Source of the DNA: Nocardioides currus
GTDB lineage: Bacteria; Actinomycetota; Actinomycetes; Propionibacteriales; Nocardioidaceae
Length of the DNA stretch: 64,000 nucleotides
NCBI RefSeq assembly: GCF_003057875.1
Contig: NZ_PYXZ01000005.1
Span: 96,690 to 160,689 of the forward strand
Direction of reading: 5' to 3'
A model generated the notes under the pieces. The model was given only the letters and a program-made list of their open reading frames with translations, did not search any database and was not told the origin of the DNA. Shown one piece after another: positions 25,998-34,760 of the stretch. Each line of letters begins with the position of its first letter. The stretch's first letter is position 1. Position numbers and translations under genes: made by a program.

Positions 25998-27913
25998 CGC
26001 TCCGGCACTGGAGCCGGTCCGGGGTGCTCCTCGCCTCCGCGATCGCCACCACGCTGCTGACGGCCACGCCTGCGCTCGCCGCCGACGAGGTGAGCATCGA
26101 CCACGTCGAGTCCACGGACGGCGTCGTGTCGATGATCGTCTCCGTCGACGGTGTCCCCGGCGGGGGCATCGGCAGCGACGACTTCGAGGTGCAGGTCGAC
26201 GGCAAGGGCGTGGACGCCGACGTCTCCAGCGTCTCCGCCGGCAACGTGTCACGATCGACCATGCTCGTCGTCGACGCCAGCAACAGCATGCGTGGCGCCA
26301 AGTTCGACGCAGCCTCCGACGCCGTGACCGCGTTCCTCGCCAACGCGCCGTCCGACGTCCAGGTCGGCATGGTCGCCTTCGCCGGCAAGGTCGGCACGGT
26401 GATCAAGCCCAATGGCGACCGCGCGGCCCTGCTCGACGAGTTCAAGAACCTCGACCTGACTGCCGGGACCAGCGTCTACGACGCACTCGACAAGGCCATC
26501 GACGTGGTCGGCACCGAGGGCTCCCGGTCGCTGCTCGTCCTCTCGGACGGGGCGGACACCGGCAGCAGCGCCACCGTGGCCGACATCGCCCGGAAGGCGA
26601 CCGACGCCGAGGTCGTCGTCGACGCCGTGTCGATCGGCTCGGTGGTCGACTCACTGCCCTTCGTCGAGCTGTCCGAGAAGACCTCGGGCCAGACGTTCCC
26701 CGCCGATGCCGACGCGCTCAGCCAGCTCTTCGCCGACCAGGCCGAGGCCCTCGCCCAGCAGATGCTGGTCAAGTTCAGCCTGCCTCCGGGCGTGAGCGGT
26801 GACGCCGACGTCGCCGTCACCGTCCAGGGCGCCGGCGACACCTTCGACGACTCCGCCTTCGTCAACGTCGGCGACCGCAGCTCGACGGCGGTCTCGGTCG
26901 AGCCCGAGTCCACGATCGTCGCCAAGCCCCTGATCGGGACCCCGGTGATGCTCGCCGGCGCCGTCGCCCTCTTCCTCGGGATCGCGGTCCTCCTGTGGGC
27001 CATGATCGCCGGCTCGACCGGCCGCAAGGCCTCGGTGGAGAAGCGCCTCAACTCCTACTTCGCCAGCGGCGACGGCCGGTCCGGCGACGACGTCGGCAAG
27101 CGCCGGGCGGCCGAGTCGGCCGTGTTCATGGACTCGGCGGTCGCGATCACCGACCGGTTGGTCAAGAAGGACTTCGAGGACCGGGTCAACAAGCGCCTGG
27201 TGGGTGCCGGTTCGGCCCTGACCGCGTCGGAGTGGGTGCTGCTGCACGCGGCCATCGCGCTCGGCACCGCGGCGGTCTTCTTCTTCCTCCTCGGCGGCGC
27301 CATGTCGGTCCTTGGCCTCCTGCTCGGGATCGCGCTCCCCTGGCTCTACCTCGGTCGACGCCACTCCAAGCGGCTGCGTGCGTTCAACGGCCAGCTCGCC
27401 GAGACCCTCGGCCTGATGGCGGGCGGCCTCCAGGCCGGTCTGTCCCTCCCGCAGGCCGTCGACACGGTCGTCCGCGAGGGCATCGAGCCCATGTCCGGCG
27501 AGCTGCGACGCGCGCTCGTCGAGCAGCGTCTCGGCATCGACATCTCCGACGCGCTCGAAGGCGTCGGCGAGCGGATGGAGAGCGAGGACTTCTCCTGGGT
27601 GGTCATGGCGATCCGGATCCAGCGCGAGGTCGGCGGCAACCTGGCCGAGATCCTGCACACCGTCGCGGACACGCTGCGCGAGCGGGAGTACCTCCGCCGC
27701 CAGGTCCGCGCCCTGAGCGCGGAGGGCCGCATGTCGGGCTACATCCTTGCCGCCCTGCCGGTCTTCGTGATGATCTGGTTGTCCTTTGCCAACCGTGACT
27801 ACATCGAGGTGCTGTGGACCACCCCGATCGGCTTCGTCATCCTGGGCGTTGCCAGCATGTTCCTCGCCCTGGGCGGCTGGGTCATGGCCAAGATGGCCCA
27901 AGTGGAGGTCTGA
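25994..27913 (+). CDS. tadB: VWA domain fused to TadB (T2SSF) platform protein
   Basis: 639 residues, twice the usual TadB length. A signal peptide ends near TPALAA (29-30). A VWA domain follows (about 85-255) with a complete MIDAS: D94-A-S96-N-S98, Thr in LTAGTS (156-160) and Asp in SDGAD (184-188). A membrane helix lies at about 318-340. The T2SSF domain (about 470-595) has GLMAGGLQAGLSLPQAVD and two terminal helices. The VWA would face outside and the T2SSF loop inside, so the pilus platform carries its own metal-dependent adhesion or partner-binding domain. The reading frame is continuous through the join. Confidence 0.9.
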
Positions 27914-27917
27914 CACC

Positions 27918-28856
27918 ATGTCGTCTTCGATGTTCCTTCTTCTCGGCGCCGTCCTGGTCTTCGCCGCGTTCACGCTCGCCCTCAGCCTGATCGGGGTGAC
28001 GAGCAGCGAGCGCCGCGGGGTGGCCCGGTCGATCGGTGCCATCCAGGCGCTCGACTCCGCTCCGAGCGCGCTCAAGGAGGCCGAGCTCGAGCGCCCCTTC
28101 GCCGAACGCGTGATCGGCCCCCTGGGCGACCGCTTCGTCGACCTCGGTCGCAAGATGGTGCGCGCCGACACGGCGACGAAGCTGCAGTTCCGCCTGGACG
28201 TGGCCGGCAACCCGCCCGGCTGGGGCGTCACCCGGCTGATCGGCCTGAAGGTCCTCGGCCTGTTCGTCTTCGGGCTGGGCAGCTTCTTCTACCTCGCCGT
28301 GCTCGGCATGCCGCTGATCCGGCTGTTCATCATCGCCGGGCTACTGGCCGCCTTCGGCTACGTCCTGCCCAACATCCTGCTCTACAACGCCGGCGAGAAG
28401 CGCTCCAAGCTCATGCGCAACGCGCTGCCCGACGCGATCGACCTGCTCACCGTCTCCGTGGAGGCCGGTCTCGGCTTCGACGCGGCCGTGAGCCGGGTGG
28501 CCCTCAACACGACCGGCCCGCTGTCCCAGGAGTTCGCCCGCCTCCTGCAGGAGATGCAGCTCGGCATCGGCCGCGCCGACGCCATGCGCGCCATGGCCGA
28601 GCGCTCGTCGATCCAGGACCTCAAGTCCTTCTGCATGGCCATGATCCAGGCCGACAGCCTCGGCATCCCGGTCGGCCGGGTGCTGCGGATCCAGAGCTCG
28701 GAGATGCGGGTCAAGCGCCGGCAGCGCGCGGAGGAGAAGGCGCAGCAGGTCCCGGTGCGGATCATGATCCCGCTGGTGCTGTTCATCCTTCCGTGCCTGT
28801 TCATGATCGTGATGGGTCCCGCCGCACTGAGCATGATCGAGATGTTCTCGCGGTGA
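27918..28856 (+). CDS. tadC: TadC (T2SSF) platform protein
   Basis: 312 residues from ATG 27918, 4 bases after tadB. An N-terminal helix (MFLLLGAVLVFAAFTLALSL), two central helices (about 110-160) and the T2SSF domain with LPDAIDLLTVSVEAGLGFDAA and ADSLGIPVGRVLRIQ, then a final helix IPLVLFILPCLFMIVMGPAA. With TadB it forms the inner-membrane platform on which TadA acts. The longer frame starting at 27786 lies inside tadB and was rejected. Its stop overlaps the kinase start (GTGA). Confidence 0.9.
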   Translation: MSSSMFLLLGAVLVFAAFTLALSLIGVTSSERRGVARSIGAIQALDSAPSALKEAELERPFAERVIGPLGDRFVDLGRKMVRADTATKLQFRLDVAGNPPGWGVTRLIGLKVLGLFVFGLGSFFYLAVLGMPLIRLFIIAGLLAAFGYVLPNILLYNAGEKRSKLMRNALPDAIDLLTVSVEAGLGFDAAVSRVALNTTGPLSQEFARLLQEMQLGIGRADAMRAMAERSSIQDLKSFCMAMIQADSLGIPVGRVLRIQSSEMRVKRRQRAEEKAQQVPVRIMIPLVLFILPCLFMIVMGPAALSMIEMFSR

Positions 28857-30427
28857 ACCCGACTGCCTCGCAGACCTTCAACGCGTCGCTGAGGCAGTGG
28901 CGAGTCACCACCGCGGTCCGGGTGTTCGGGCTGGCCCTGGCCACGGGGAGCGCCGCAGCGTCCGGCCAGCTCGGACAGGCGACGCCGCTGATCGCGGCGC
29001 TCGCCCTGATCGCCGGCGTCGCCAGCGCGCTCGAGTGGGGCACCCCCACGTTCAGCACCCGGTGGCTGCCGGTCGGCGAGGCCCTCCTGAGCGCGCTCCT
29101 GCTGCTCAGCGCCCCCGAGCAGCCCGGCGTGGTGGCCTACCTCGCGGTCCCGCCGATCGTCGCGGGTGTCCGCTCCGGGCTGGTGACCACGGTCAACGCC
29201 ACCTTCGTCGCGGCCGTCGCGAGCATCGCCACCACGGTGATCTCCTCCGAGCCGGACACGGTCGAACGCCTGACCCGGGCCGGCGTGTGGCTGCTCGCGG
29301 GATTCGGGGTCGGTCTGCTCGCGAGCTGGCAGCTGCGATCGGTCCGCGACTTCGAGGCCAAGCAGGCGCCGTACGCCGCTGCCAACCAGCTCATGGTCCA
29401 GCTCCACCAGCTCGCCCAGCGTGGCCGCCTCGGGCTGGACAGCGCCCAGCTCGCCGTCGAGCTCGAGACCGAGCTCCGGGCCGCGACGGGCGCGCAGCAG
29501 TCGGCCGTCTTCGTGATCGGCACCGACGACTCGGTCGGCCTGCTGGCCGCCCACGGCGACGCGGCGGCCCTGTTCGCCCTGCGCGACCAGCTCTCCCAGA
29601 GCGGCCAGACCCTCCCCGACGTCGCCGAGCTCCCGCTGCGCGCGGCGGACAAGATCCGCGGAACGGTGCTCCTCATCCGGTCCTCGGGGTGGACCGACGA
29701 GGAGCGCGCGGAGGTGCAGGAGATCGCCGACGAGTTCGTCGTGCGCCTCGACACCGCCGTCCTCTTCGACGACGTCCGCCTGATCGCGACCGCCGAGGAG
29801 CGCAACCGGCTGGCCCGGGAGATGCACGACGGCGTGGCCCAGGAGGTCGTCGCCCTCGGCTTCCTGGTGGACGAGATCGAGACCGTGTCGAGCGACCCCG
29901 AGACGCGGGCGCTCGCGGCCACCCTGCGCGACGAGATCTCGCGCGTCGTCACCGAGCTGCGGTTCTCCATCTTCGACCTGCGCCACCACGTCGCGGAGCA
30001 CCGGCTCTCCGGCGCCCTCGCGGAGTACGTGCGCGAGGTGAGCCACGGCTCCGACCTGCGCGTGCACCTGCTGCTCGACGAGTCCGGCCCACCGCTGCCC
30101 AGCTGGACGGAGTCCGAGCTGCTGCGCGTCGCTCAGGAGGCGATCGGCAACGTGCGCAAGCACGCCCAGGCGATGAACCTGTGGGTGACCCTGACCTCCA
30201 ACACCGCCGGGATCACCCTGCGGGTGGAGGACGACGGGATCGGCAACGCCGCGCCGCGCGAGCGCCACTGGGGCATCCAGACCATGACCGAGCGTGCCGA
30301 GCGGATCGGTGCGCACCTGACCATCTCCCCCCGACCGGACGGCGGCACCGTCGTCCTCCTGTGTTCCACTGACGTGGCCCAGCCCGAAAGGACCGAGACC
30401 CGTGACCATCACCGTTCTTCTCGTTGA
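28853..30427 (+). CDS. Histidine kinase of the Tad locus (HisKA_3 type)
   Basis: 524 residues from GTG 28853, overlapping tadC. About four or five membrane helices occupy residues 15-155. A GAF-like domain follows at about 190-315 (ELRAATGAQQSAVFVIGT). The phospho-acceptor is His325 in NRLAREMHDGVAQEVVALGF. The ATPase has VAQEAIGNVRKHAQA and VEDDGIGN, but its third box is RHWGIQTMTERAERIGAHL. It likely senses a membrane or small-molecule signal and phosphorylates the regulator encoded next, whose gene starts 26 bases before this one ends. Confidence 0.88.
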   Translation: MNPTASQTFNASLRQWRVTTAVRVFGLALATGSAAASGQLGQATPLIAALALIAGVASALEWGTPTFSTRWLPVGEALLSALLLLSAPEQPGVVAYLAVPPIVAGVRSGLVTTVNATFVAAVASIATTVISSEPDTVERLTRAGVWLLAGFGVGLLASWQLRSVRDFEAKQAPYAAANQLMVQLHQLAQRGRLGLDSAQLAVELETELRAATGAQQSAVFVIGTDDSVGLLAAHGDAAALFALRDQLSQSGQTLPDVAELPLRAADKIRGTVLLIRSSGWTDEERAEVQEIADEFVVRLDTAVLFDDVRLIATAEERNRLAREMHDGVAQEVVALGFLVDEIETVSSDPETRALAATLRDEISRVVTELRFSIFDLRHHVAEHRLSGALAEYVREVSHGSDLRVHLLLDESGPPLPSWTESELLRVAQEAIGNVRKHAQAMNLWVTLTSNTAGITLRVEDDGIGNAAPRERHWGIQTMTERAERIGAHLTISPRPDGGTVVLLCSTDVAQPERTETRDHHRSSR

Positions 30428-31049
30428 CGACCATGAGCTGATCAGACAGGGTCTGGCGCGCGCCTTCGAGCGCGACGACCAGTGCACCGTGGTCGGCCAG
30501 GCCGGCACGGTGGCCGCGGGCCTGGCTGCCTACACGGAGCTGCAGCCCGACGTCGTCGTCTCCGACCTCCAGCTGCCCGACGGCCACGGGCTCGACGTGG
30601 TGCGCGGCGTGCGGGCCGAGAGCGACACCGCCGGGGTCGTCGTGCTCACCATGCACGCCGGCGACGACCAGATCTTCGCCGCCATGGAGGCGGGTGCGTC
30701 CGGCTTCGTCGGCAAGGACAGCAAGGCCACCGACGTCGTCAGCGCGGCCAAGCACGCGGCCGTCGCCCCCCGGACCTTCCTGTGCACGGGCCTCGCGGCG
30801 GCGATGATGCGCCGCGCGACCTCACCCTCCACGCCGACGCTCTCGGCGCGCGAGGAGGAGGTGCTCTCGCTGCTCGCCGACGGGCTGGGCACCGGCGAGA
30901 TCGCCGGCAAGCTCTACCTCAGCGAGTCGACCGCCAAGACCCACATCACGCACATCTACCAGAAGCTCGGCGCCGCCAACCGCGCCCAGGCCCTGGTGAC
31001 GGCCATGCGCATGGGACTTCTCGACCACCTGGCGCCGCAGCGCTTCTGA
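30402..31049 (+). CDS. NarL/FixJ-type response regulator of the Tad locus
   Basis: 215 residues from GTG 30402. The receiver has DD at 9-10, Asp55 (VVVSDLQLPDGHG) and Lys105 (GFVGKDS). The LuxR HTH has LSAREEEVLSLLADGLGTGE and the recognition helix ESTAKTHITHIYQKL. It is translationally coupled to the kinase and closes the operon, followed by a strong terminator. Its probable targets carry the dyad AGYCC-GAAN-GGACT found before cpaB, flp1 and the giant surface protein gene; that link is inference. Confidence 0.9.
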   Translation: MTITVLLVDDHELIRQGLARAFERDDQCTVVGQAGTVAAGLAAYTELQPDVVVSDLQLPDGHGLDVVRGVRAESDTAGVVVLTMHAGDDQIFAAMEAGASGFVGKDSKATDVVSAAKHAAVAPRTFLCTGLAAAMMRRATSPSTPTLSAREEEVLSLLADGLGTGEIAGKLYLSESTAKTHITHIYQKLGAANRAQALVTAMRMGLLDHLAPQRF

Positions 31050-31070
31050 CGGGTTCCACAGCCCCTCGGC

Positions 31071-31110
31071 GAGGGCCGGGAGCCGCACACCGGTGCGGCT
31101 CCCGGCCCTC
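31071..31110 (+). terminator. Perfect 18-base-pair hairpin ending the Tad operon
   Basis: The arms 31071-31088 and 31093-31110 are exact complements around a tetraloop ACCG. It lies 22 bases after the regulator stop. It separates the machinery genes from the pilin genes. Confidence 0.85.
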
Positions 31111-31200
31111 GCTGCGTCCGTTCGCGTGCACGTCCCGGACACGCGTACGGCGCTCGCCGACCACCACGAATCTCGTGCCTGACACGCTGCTCGACGCCCC

Positions 31201-31235
31201 GTCCTCCGACCGGTCCCGGACCCGGTCCGGAGGAC
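31201..31235. repeat. Imperfect hairpin upstream of the first pilin gene
   Basis: 13 bases at 31201-31213 pair with 31222-31235 apart from a 1-base bulge; the loop is 8 bases. It lies between the Tad terminator and the pilin control site, in a 327-base gap that also holds the dyad at 31245. It may be a second terminator or a protein site. Confidence 0.45.
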
Positions 31236-31244
31236 TGTGTGGAG

Positions 31245-31262
31245 ATAGCCCGAATGGACTAG
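31245..31262 (+). promoter_or_regulatory. Dyad site upstream of flp1
   Basis: ATAGCCCGAATGGACTAG: half-sites AGCCC and GGACT around GAAT, a near-dyad. It is about 115 bases before the pilin start and matches 38637-38654 (minus strand) closely. Confidence 0.5.
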
Positions 31263-31376
31263 CGCGTCCCGACCGATCTCCTGATCCGACGATCGCGCCG
31301 TTCCAGCAAGATTCTCGTTACCGGGTCCCCCCGGGCCCGCACCACTTTGACTTCACCACAACACTAGGGGTTCACC

Positions 31377-31556
31377 ATGCTCGAGAAGTTCATCACCTTC
31401 ATGATCGTCGGCCGCGACAAGAACAACGAAGAGGGCGCCACCGCCGTCGAGTACGGCCTGCTGGTCGCGCTGATCGCCGCCGTCATCATCGCCGTCGTCG
31501 TCCTGCTCGGCACCCAGATCAACACCGCGTTCAGCTCCATCACCAGCAAGCTCTGA
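31377..31556 (+). CDS. flp: Flp family type IVb pilin 1
   Basis: 59 residues. The short leader is MLEKFITFMIVGRDKNNEEG, then ATAVEYGLLV and a hydrophobic helix to about residue 45. The prepilin cleavage site is after Gly20, with Glu at +5 followed by Tyr, the hallmark of Flp pilins. The leader is longer than that of flp2 and partly hydrophobic. It is the major-pilin candidate, made separately from the Tad machine by its own promoter. Tad prepilin peptidase (TadV) and TadE/F are not in this window. Confidence 0.92.
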   Translation: MLEKFITFMIVGRDKNNEEGATAVEYGLLVALIAAVIIAVVVLLGTQINTAFSSITSKL

Positions 31557-31568
31557 TCGCGTCCAGGA

Positions 31569-31598
31569 GCCGGGGCCTCTCGCTCGAGAGTCCCCGGC
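31569..31598 (+). terminator. Hairpin between the two pilin genes
   Basis: GCCGGGG (31569-31575) pairs with CCCCGGC (31592-31598) and CTCTCG with CGAGAG, with one mismatch between. It follows flp1 by 13 bases and may cap most transcripts, leaving flp2 at a lower level. Confidence 0.7.
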
Positions 31599-31636
31599 CT
31601 TCTGCATTTCGCACCACCAACCCCCCGGAGGTAGGC

Positions 31637-31789
31637 ATGAACGCTCGGCCCGAACACGAGGCAGACCACGAGCGCGGCGCGACCGCCGTGGAGTACGGCC
31701 TGCTGGTCGCACTGATCGCCGGCGTCATCATCACCACCGTCATCTTCCTGGGGCAGCACATCATCCCGCTGTACGAGCTCACCTTCTGA
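31637..31789 (+). CDS. flp: Flp family type IVb pilin 2
   Basis: 50 residues. The leader MNARPEHEADHERG is polar and charged, the cleavage site is after Gly14, and ATAVEYGLLVALIAGV is nearly identical to flp1. The mature protein is 36 residues, ending QHIIPLYELTF rather than the Ser/Thr-rich end of flp1. CGGAGG lies 6 bases before the ATG. It is probably a second pilin or a minor/initiating subunit. It lies downstream of the flp1 hairpin. Confidence 0.9.
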   Translation: MNARPEHEADHERGATAVEYGLLVALIAGVIITTVIFLGQHIIPLYELTF

Positions 31790-31804
31790 CCTCGACAGCG
31801 ACAC

Positions 31805-31838
31805 ACGACCCGGCCCGCTTTGCGCGGTGCCGGGTCGT
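31805..31838 (+). terminator. Hairpin after flp2
   Basis: ACGACCCGGC (31805-31814) pairs with 31829-31838, extended by CCGC/GCGG inside with a one-base bulge. It lies 15 bases after the flp2 stop and also faces the converging metalloprotease gene. Confidence 0.75.
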
Positions 31839-31928
31839 CGTCGTCTCGGGCCCCGCCGCGCGAGCTGCCGGCCGATCGCACGACCACCGTGACCACGAGC
31901 GCGCACCGACGGACGACGCGCCTGGAGG

Positions 31929-33173
31929 TCACGACGCCAGCCTGGAGAGGCTCTCCTGCCATCCCCTGAGCACCTCGGCGCGGGTCAGACCGACCGTTCC
32001 GAGGGCCTGCGTCGTGCTCGCCCCGCCTGCGGCCGCGCGGTAGACCCTGACCAGTCCGCGCTCCCCCGCCTCGGCGGCGATCTCGACGCAGGCCAACCAG
32101 GCCAGCTCGTAGGCCGCCTCCAGGTCGGTGGCCGAGGTGTCGAAGTCGGCGGGTCCCGGTAGCCCGTCCGGCACTCCGTCGCGGCGCACGCTCGCGATCG
32201 CCCGGCCGGCGGTCGTGGTGACCGGGAGGTCGACGTCGCGCAGGGCGACGTAGTCGGCGAACCCCTCCTGCAGCCACGGGTCCGGCGCCGCCGTCGTCGC
32301 GTCGGTGGCGACGTGGGTGAGCTCGTGGCTGATCACCACCTGCGCGCCGGCGCCCCGCAGCCGGCCGGTGACCACCGGATTGACGAAGACGCGCACCGGC
32401 CCCCCGGCTCGCGGGTCGCCGTCGGCAGCCGCGGTGACGGCCGCGATGTCGGTGTAGGTGCCCTCGGCCACGCCGAGCGCGTGGTCGAGCTCGAGCGGGC
32501 TGGCGGGCACCTCGACGACCACCGCGGGCCTCCAGCCGGGCAGCACGCGCCGCACGACCGGGATGGCGCGGCGCACGCGCTGGAGGTAGCCGCGTGCCTC
32601 ACGCGACGCCTGGTCCCCGCCGGCCATCACCAGCACGTCGGGCGTACGTCGCACGGCCAGCCGTCCGCGCAACCAGGTCGGCGAGATGCGGTCTCCGCCG
32701 CCCAGGTCGGTCACGGCCACGCCCTGGCCGTCGGGTGCGAAGTGGGCCAGCACCTCGGCGCGGGCAGGCTGCTGGTCGAACCCGTCGAGCGCCCACGTCA
32801 GGTCGAGTGCCGCCGTCCACGAGCCGTCGCTCGACACGGCGCCCACCTCGTCGACGTACCTCGCCGACAGGTCGGTGAGCCGCAGGTCGCGGGCGTTGTG
32901 CGCGACCGCTCCCAGCAGGGCACGCGCTCGATCGTCACCCGCGGGCGCCAGGTCGGCCGCCGCATCCGCGTCGCCCGCGGCCAGGGCTCGCACGAGTTCC
33001 TGGGTCACCGACGCCGCGGCGCCCGCCCGAGCGGTCGGCGCAGCGGTCCTCGGCGAGAGGTCGGCGCGATAGGGCTCGTCGCTGCCGACGCGCCACACCG
33101 CGAGGGCGACGAGGGCCACCAACAACGAAGGACCGGCCACCCACCAGCGTGGGCGACCGGTCCTCGAGGTCAC
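31929..33173 (-). CDS. Membrane-anchored zinc metalloprotease (gluzincin, HExxH)
   Basis: 414 residues. One N-terminal helix (WWVAGPSLLVALVALAVWRV) is followed by an Ala-rich linker, an NTF2-like stretch (VTQELVRALAAGDADAAADL to about 165) and the peptidase: HELTH at 283-287 in VVISHELTHVATDATT, and the third ligand in WLQEGFADYVALRD. The EGxADY layout fits the MA clan (peptidase MA-like). Its catalytic domain should face outward. It converges on the Flp pilin genes, so a role in processing surface or pilus proteins is possible but unproven. Confidence 0.82.
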   Translation of the reverse strand: MTSRTGRPRWWVAGPSLLVALVALAVWRVGSDEPYRADLSPRTAAPTARAGAAASVTQELVRALAAGDADAAADLAPAGDDRARALLGAVAHNARDLRLTDLSARYVDEVGAVSSDGSWTAALDLTWALDGFDQQPARAEVLAHFAPDGQGVAVTDLGGGDRISPTWLRGRLAVRRTPDVLVMAGGDQASREARGYLQRVRRAIPVVRRVLPGWRPAVVVEVPASPLELDHALGVAEGTYTDIAAVTAAADGDPRAGGPVRVFVNPVVTGRLRGAGAQVVISHELTHVATDATTAAPDPWLQEGFADYVALRDVDLPVTTTAGRAIASVRRDGVPDGLPGPADFDTSATDLEAAYELAWLACVEIAAEAGERGLVRVYRAAAGGASTTQALGTVGLTRAEVLRGWQESLSRLAS

Positions 33174-33177
33174 GGCA

Positions 33178-34170
33178 TCAGCCAGGACGAACCGCGCCGA
33201 CGTACGGCATGGAGTAGAGGCCGGAGACGGCGACGCCGGTGCCGGGATTGGCGGCGTGCACGATCAGGCCGTTGCCGATGTACATGCCCACGTGGCTGAT
33301 CGGGCTGTAGTAGAAGACCAGGTCACCGGGCTGCAGGGCGCTTGCGGAGATGTGCGGGCCGGACGAGTACTGCGCGCTCGAGGAGTGCGGCAGGCCGACG
33401 CCGGCGGCGCCCCAGGCGCGCATGGTCAGGCCGGAGCAGTCGAAGGCGTTGTCGCCGGTGGCGCCGTAGACGTAGGCGTCACCGACCTGCGCCATGGCGT
33501 AGGCGACCGCGGCGGCGGCGCGACCCGAGGCGGGCACGGAGGCCGGCAGGCGGGCCTCGCCCGAGCGGGAGGCGCTCAGGAGTCGCTCGCGCTCCTCGGC
33601 CTCGAGGTCGGCGAGCACGTCCTTCGCGTCGGCGAGCTTCTCGTCGACGCTCTCCTGCTCGGCGGCGAGCTGCTCGGTCGTCTCGGCGATCTCGGCCGCA
33701 CGGTCGGCGGTGGCCTCGCGACGCAGGTCGAGAGCCTCGAGCTCGGTCGAGTAGGCGTCGAACATGGTGTCCTGCAGGTCGTTGAACCCCGACATCGTCG
33801 AGAGCTGACCCAGGAAGGCGGTGGGGTCGTCGGAGACGACGACCTGGCCGACGGTCGAGATCGACTCGCCCTGGTAGCCGCGCAGGACCGAGTCGGCGAC
33901 CTGGTCGCGGACCGCCTCGAGCTTGTCGCTCTGGCGCTCCTCGTCGGCACGGAGCGCGGCGAGGTCGCTGCGCAGGTCGGCGAGGTCGAGCTTGGCGTCG
34001 TTGTAACGCTCCTGCGCCTGCTCGGCCTCGTGGTAGAGCCGGTCGACCTTGGACTTGACGTCCTTGATGCTCGGGTCGGCCTGGGCGGGCGTGACAGGGA
34101 CGAGTGCGATGGCGGCGATCGCCGTGACTCCCAGCAGGGCGCTGGCGAGTCGCATCCGGTCGTGATTCAC
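33178..34170 (-). CDS. NlpC/P60 peptidoglycan hydrolase (RipC-like)
   Basis: 330 residues from GTG 34170. The signal peptide ends near VTPAQADPS. A long coiled coil (about 30-205) precedes the NlpC/P60 domain with Cys245 (DNAFDCSGLTMRAW), His293 (SPISHVGMYIG) and a third polar residue in VHAANPG. It cleaves D-iso-Glu-mDAP bonds in cell-wall peptides and is probably held off until activated by an FtsX-like partner. ATG 34233 gives a longer frame but lies inside the conserved core of the c-di-AMP riboswitch, so GTG 34170 is chosen; an ATG at 34155 is also possible. Confidence 0.88.
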   Translation of the reverse strand: MNHDRMRLASALLGVTAIAAIALVPVTPAQADPSIKDVKSKVDRLYHEAEQAQERYNDAKLDLADLRSDLAALRADEERQSDKLEAVRDQVADSVLRGYQGESISTVGQVVVSDDPTAFLGQLSTMSGFNDLQDTMFDAYSTELEALDLRREATADRAAEIAETTEQLAAEQESVDEKLADAKDVLADLEAEERERLLSASRSGEARLPASVPASGRAAAAVAYAMAQVGDAYVYGATGDNAFDCSGLTMRAWGAAGVGLPHSSSAQYSSGPHISASALQPGDLVFYYSPISHVGMYIGNGLIVHAANPGTGVAVSGLYSMPYVGAVRPG

Positions 34171-34194
34171 GAGCGGGTGTTCTCCCTTGTGTCG

Positions 34195-34370
34195 TACGTC
34201 TACCGGGTGAGCTGACGGGTTCGGGCACGACATGCCCTACGCCTCCTCGGTCATGTGCAGGCACATGTCCTCGGACGCGATTCACCCCAAGTGGGACGTG
34301 GTTCCCCGGCTCCGGGGCCGACGACGGGGGGTCTACGGCACCGAACTCGACGCGGTGCTCGCGCGGACCC
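34195..34370 (-). ncRNA. c-di-AMP (ydaO-yuaA) riboswitch
   Basis: On the minus strand, reading towards the NlpC/P60 start: CCGGGGAACC, then TTGGGGTGAATC, a GTAGGGC block, and CCCGAACCCGTCAGCTCACC followed by CGGTAGAC. These are the conserved core elements of the ydaO-yuaA class in the expected order, and they end 25 bases before GTG 34170. Binding of c-di-AMP usually turns expression off. The 5' limit is approximate. Actinobacterial members often control wall hydrolases, as here. Confidence 0.85.
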
Positions 34371-34471
34371 GAATGGCCCACTTCCACGAGCACCAGAGCG
34401 ACCACAGTAGACGTCTGCGGCCAGCGCCGCCAAACTTCCCAGCTCTTCGGCCAGCGTGTCGCGCCGGCCGT

Positions 34472-34485
34472 GTGACGGACGTGAC
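34472..34485 (-). promoter_or_regulatory. Direct GTCAC repeats upstream of the NlpC/P60 gene
   Basis: On the minus strand two GTCAC words stand 9 bases apart (GTCACGTCCGTCACA), upstream of the riboswitch. Repeats of this kind are bound by OmpR/MtrA-like regulators; the regulator here is inference. Confidence 0.4.
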
Positions 34486-34506
34486 AGATGGGGCGCACGG
34501 GACGAG

Positions 34507-34713
34507 TCAGGCGGACTCGACGACCGGCCCCGCCACCGGTTCGACGAGGCGCAGCGGCGGCACCAGTCCCCCGTCGGCGAGCGCTTCCAGGGCCCGCCGC
34601 TCGTCGTCGTCGAAGGTGAGCTCCGGCGGGGGCCCGAGCAGCACCGTCACCATGCAGTCGTGGCACGCCAGGCCGCGCACCAGGCAGCTGTCGCAGTCGA
34701 TTCGTGTGGTCAT
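34507..34713 (-). CDS. Small protein with two CxxC pairs
   Basis: 68 residues: MTTRIDCDSCLVRGLACHDC, then VTVLLGPPPELTFDDDERRA and a hydrophobic-acidic helix. The pattern C-x2-C-x6-C-x2-C suggests a small zinc ribbon or knuckle. It sits just upstream of the riboswitch and NlpC/P60 gene, on the same strand. No name is known to me. A longer frame upstream is Arg/Pro-rich shadow sequence. Confidence 0.7.
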   Translation of the reverse strand: MTTRIDCDSCLVRGLACHDCMVTVLLGPPPELTFDDDERRALEALADGGLVPPLRLVEPVAGPVVESA

Positions 34714-34760
34714 GGCGGCAGCGTGGCACCGACCACCGACAACGGAACCGGGAGCGGGCC

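Noticed and set aside
34171-34233. Longer N-terminus of the NlpC/P60 protein (ATG 34233)
   Set aside because: It overlaps the conserved core of the c-di-AMP riboswitch, which must remain an untranslated RNA fold.
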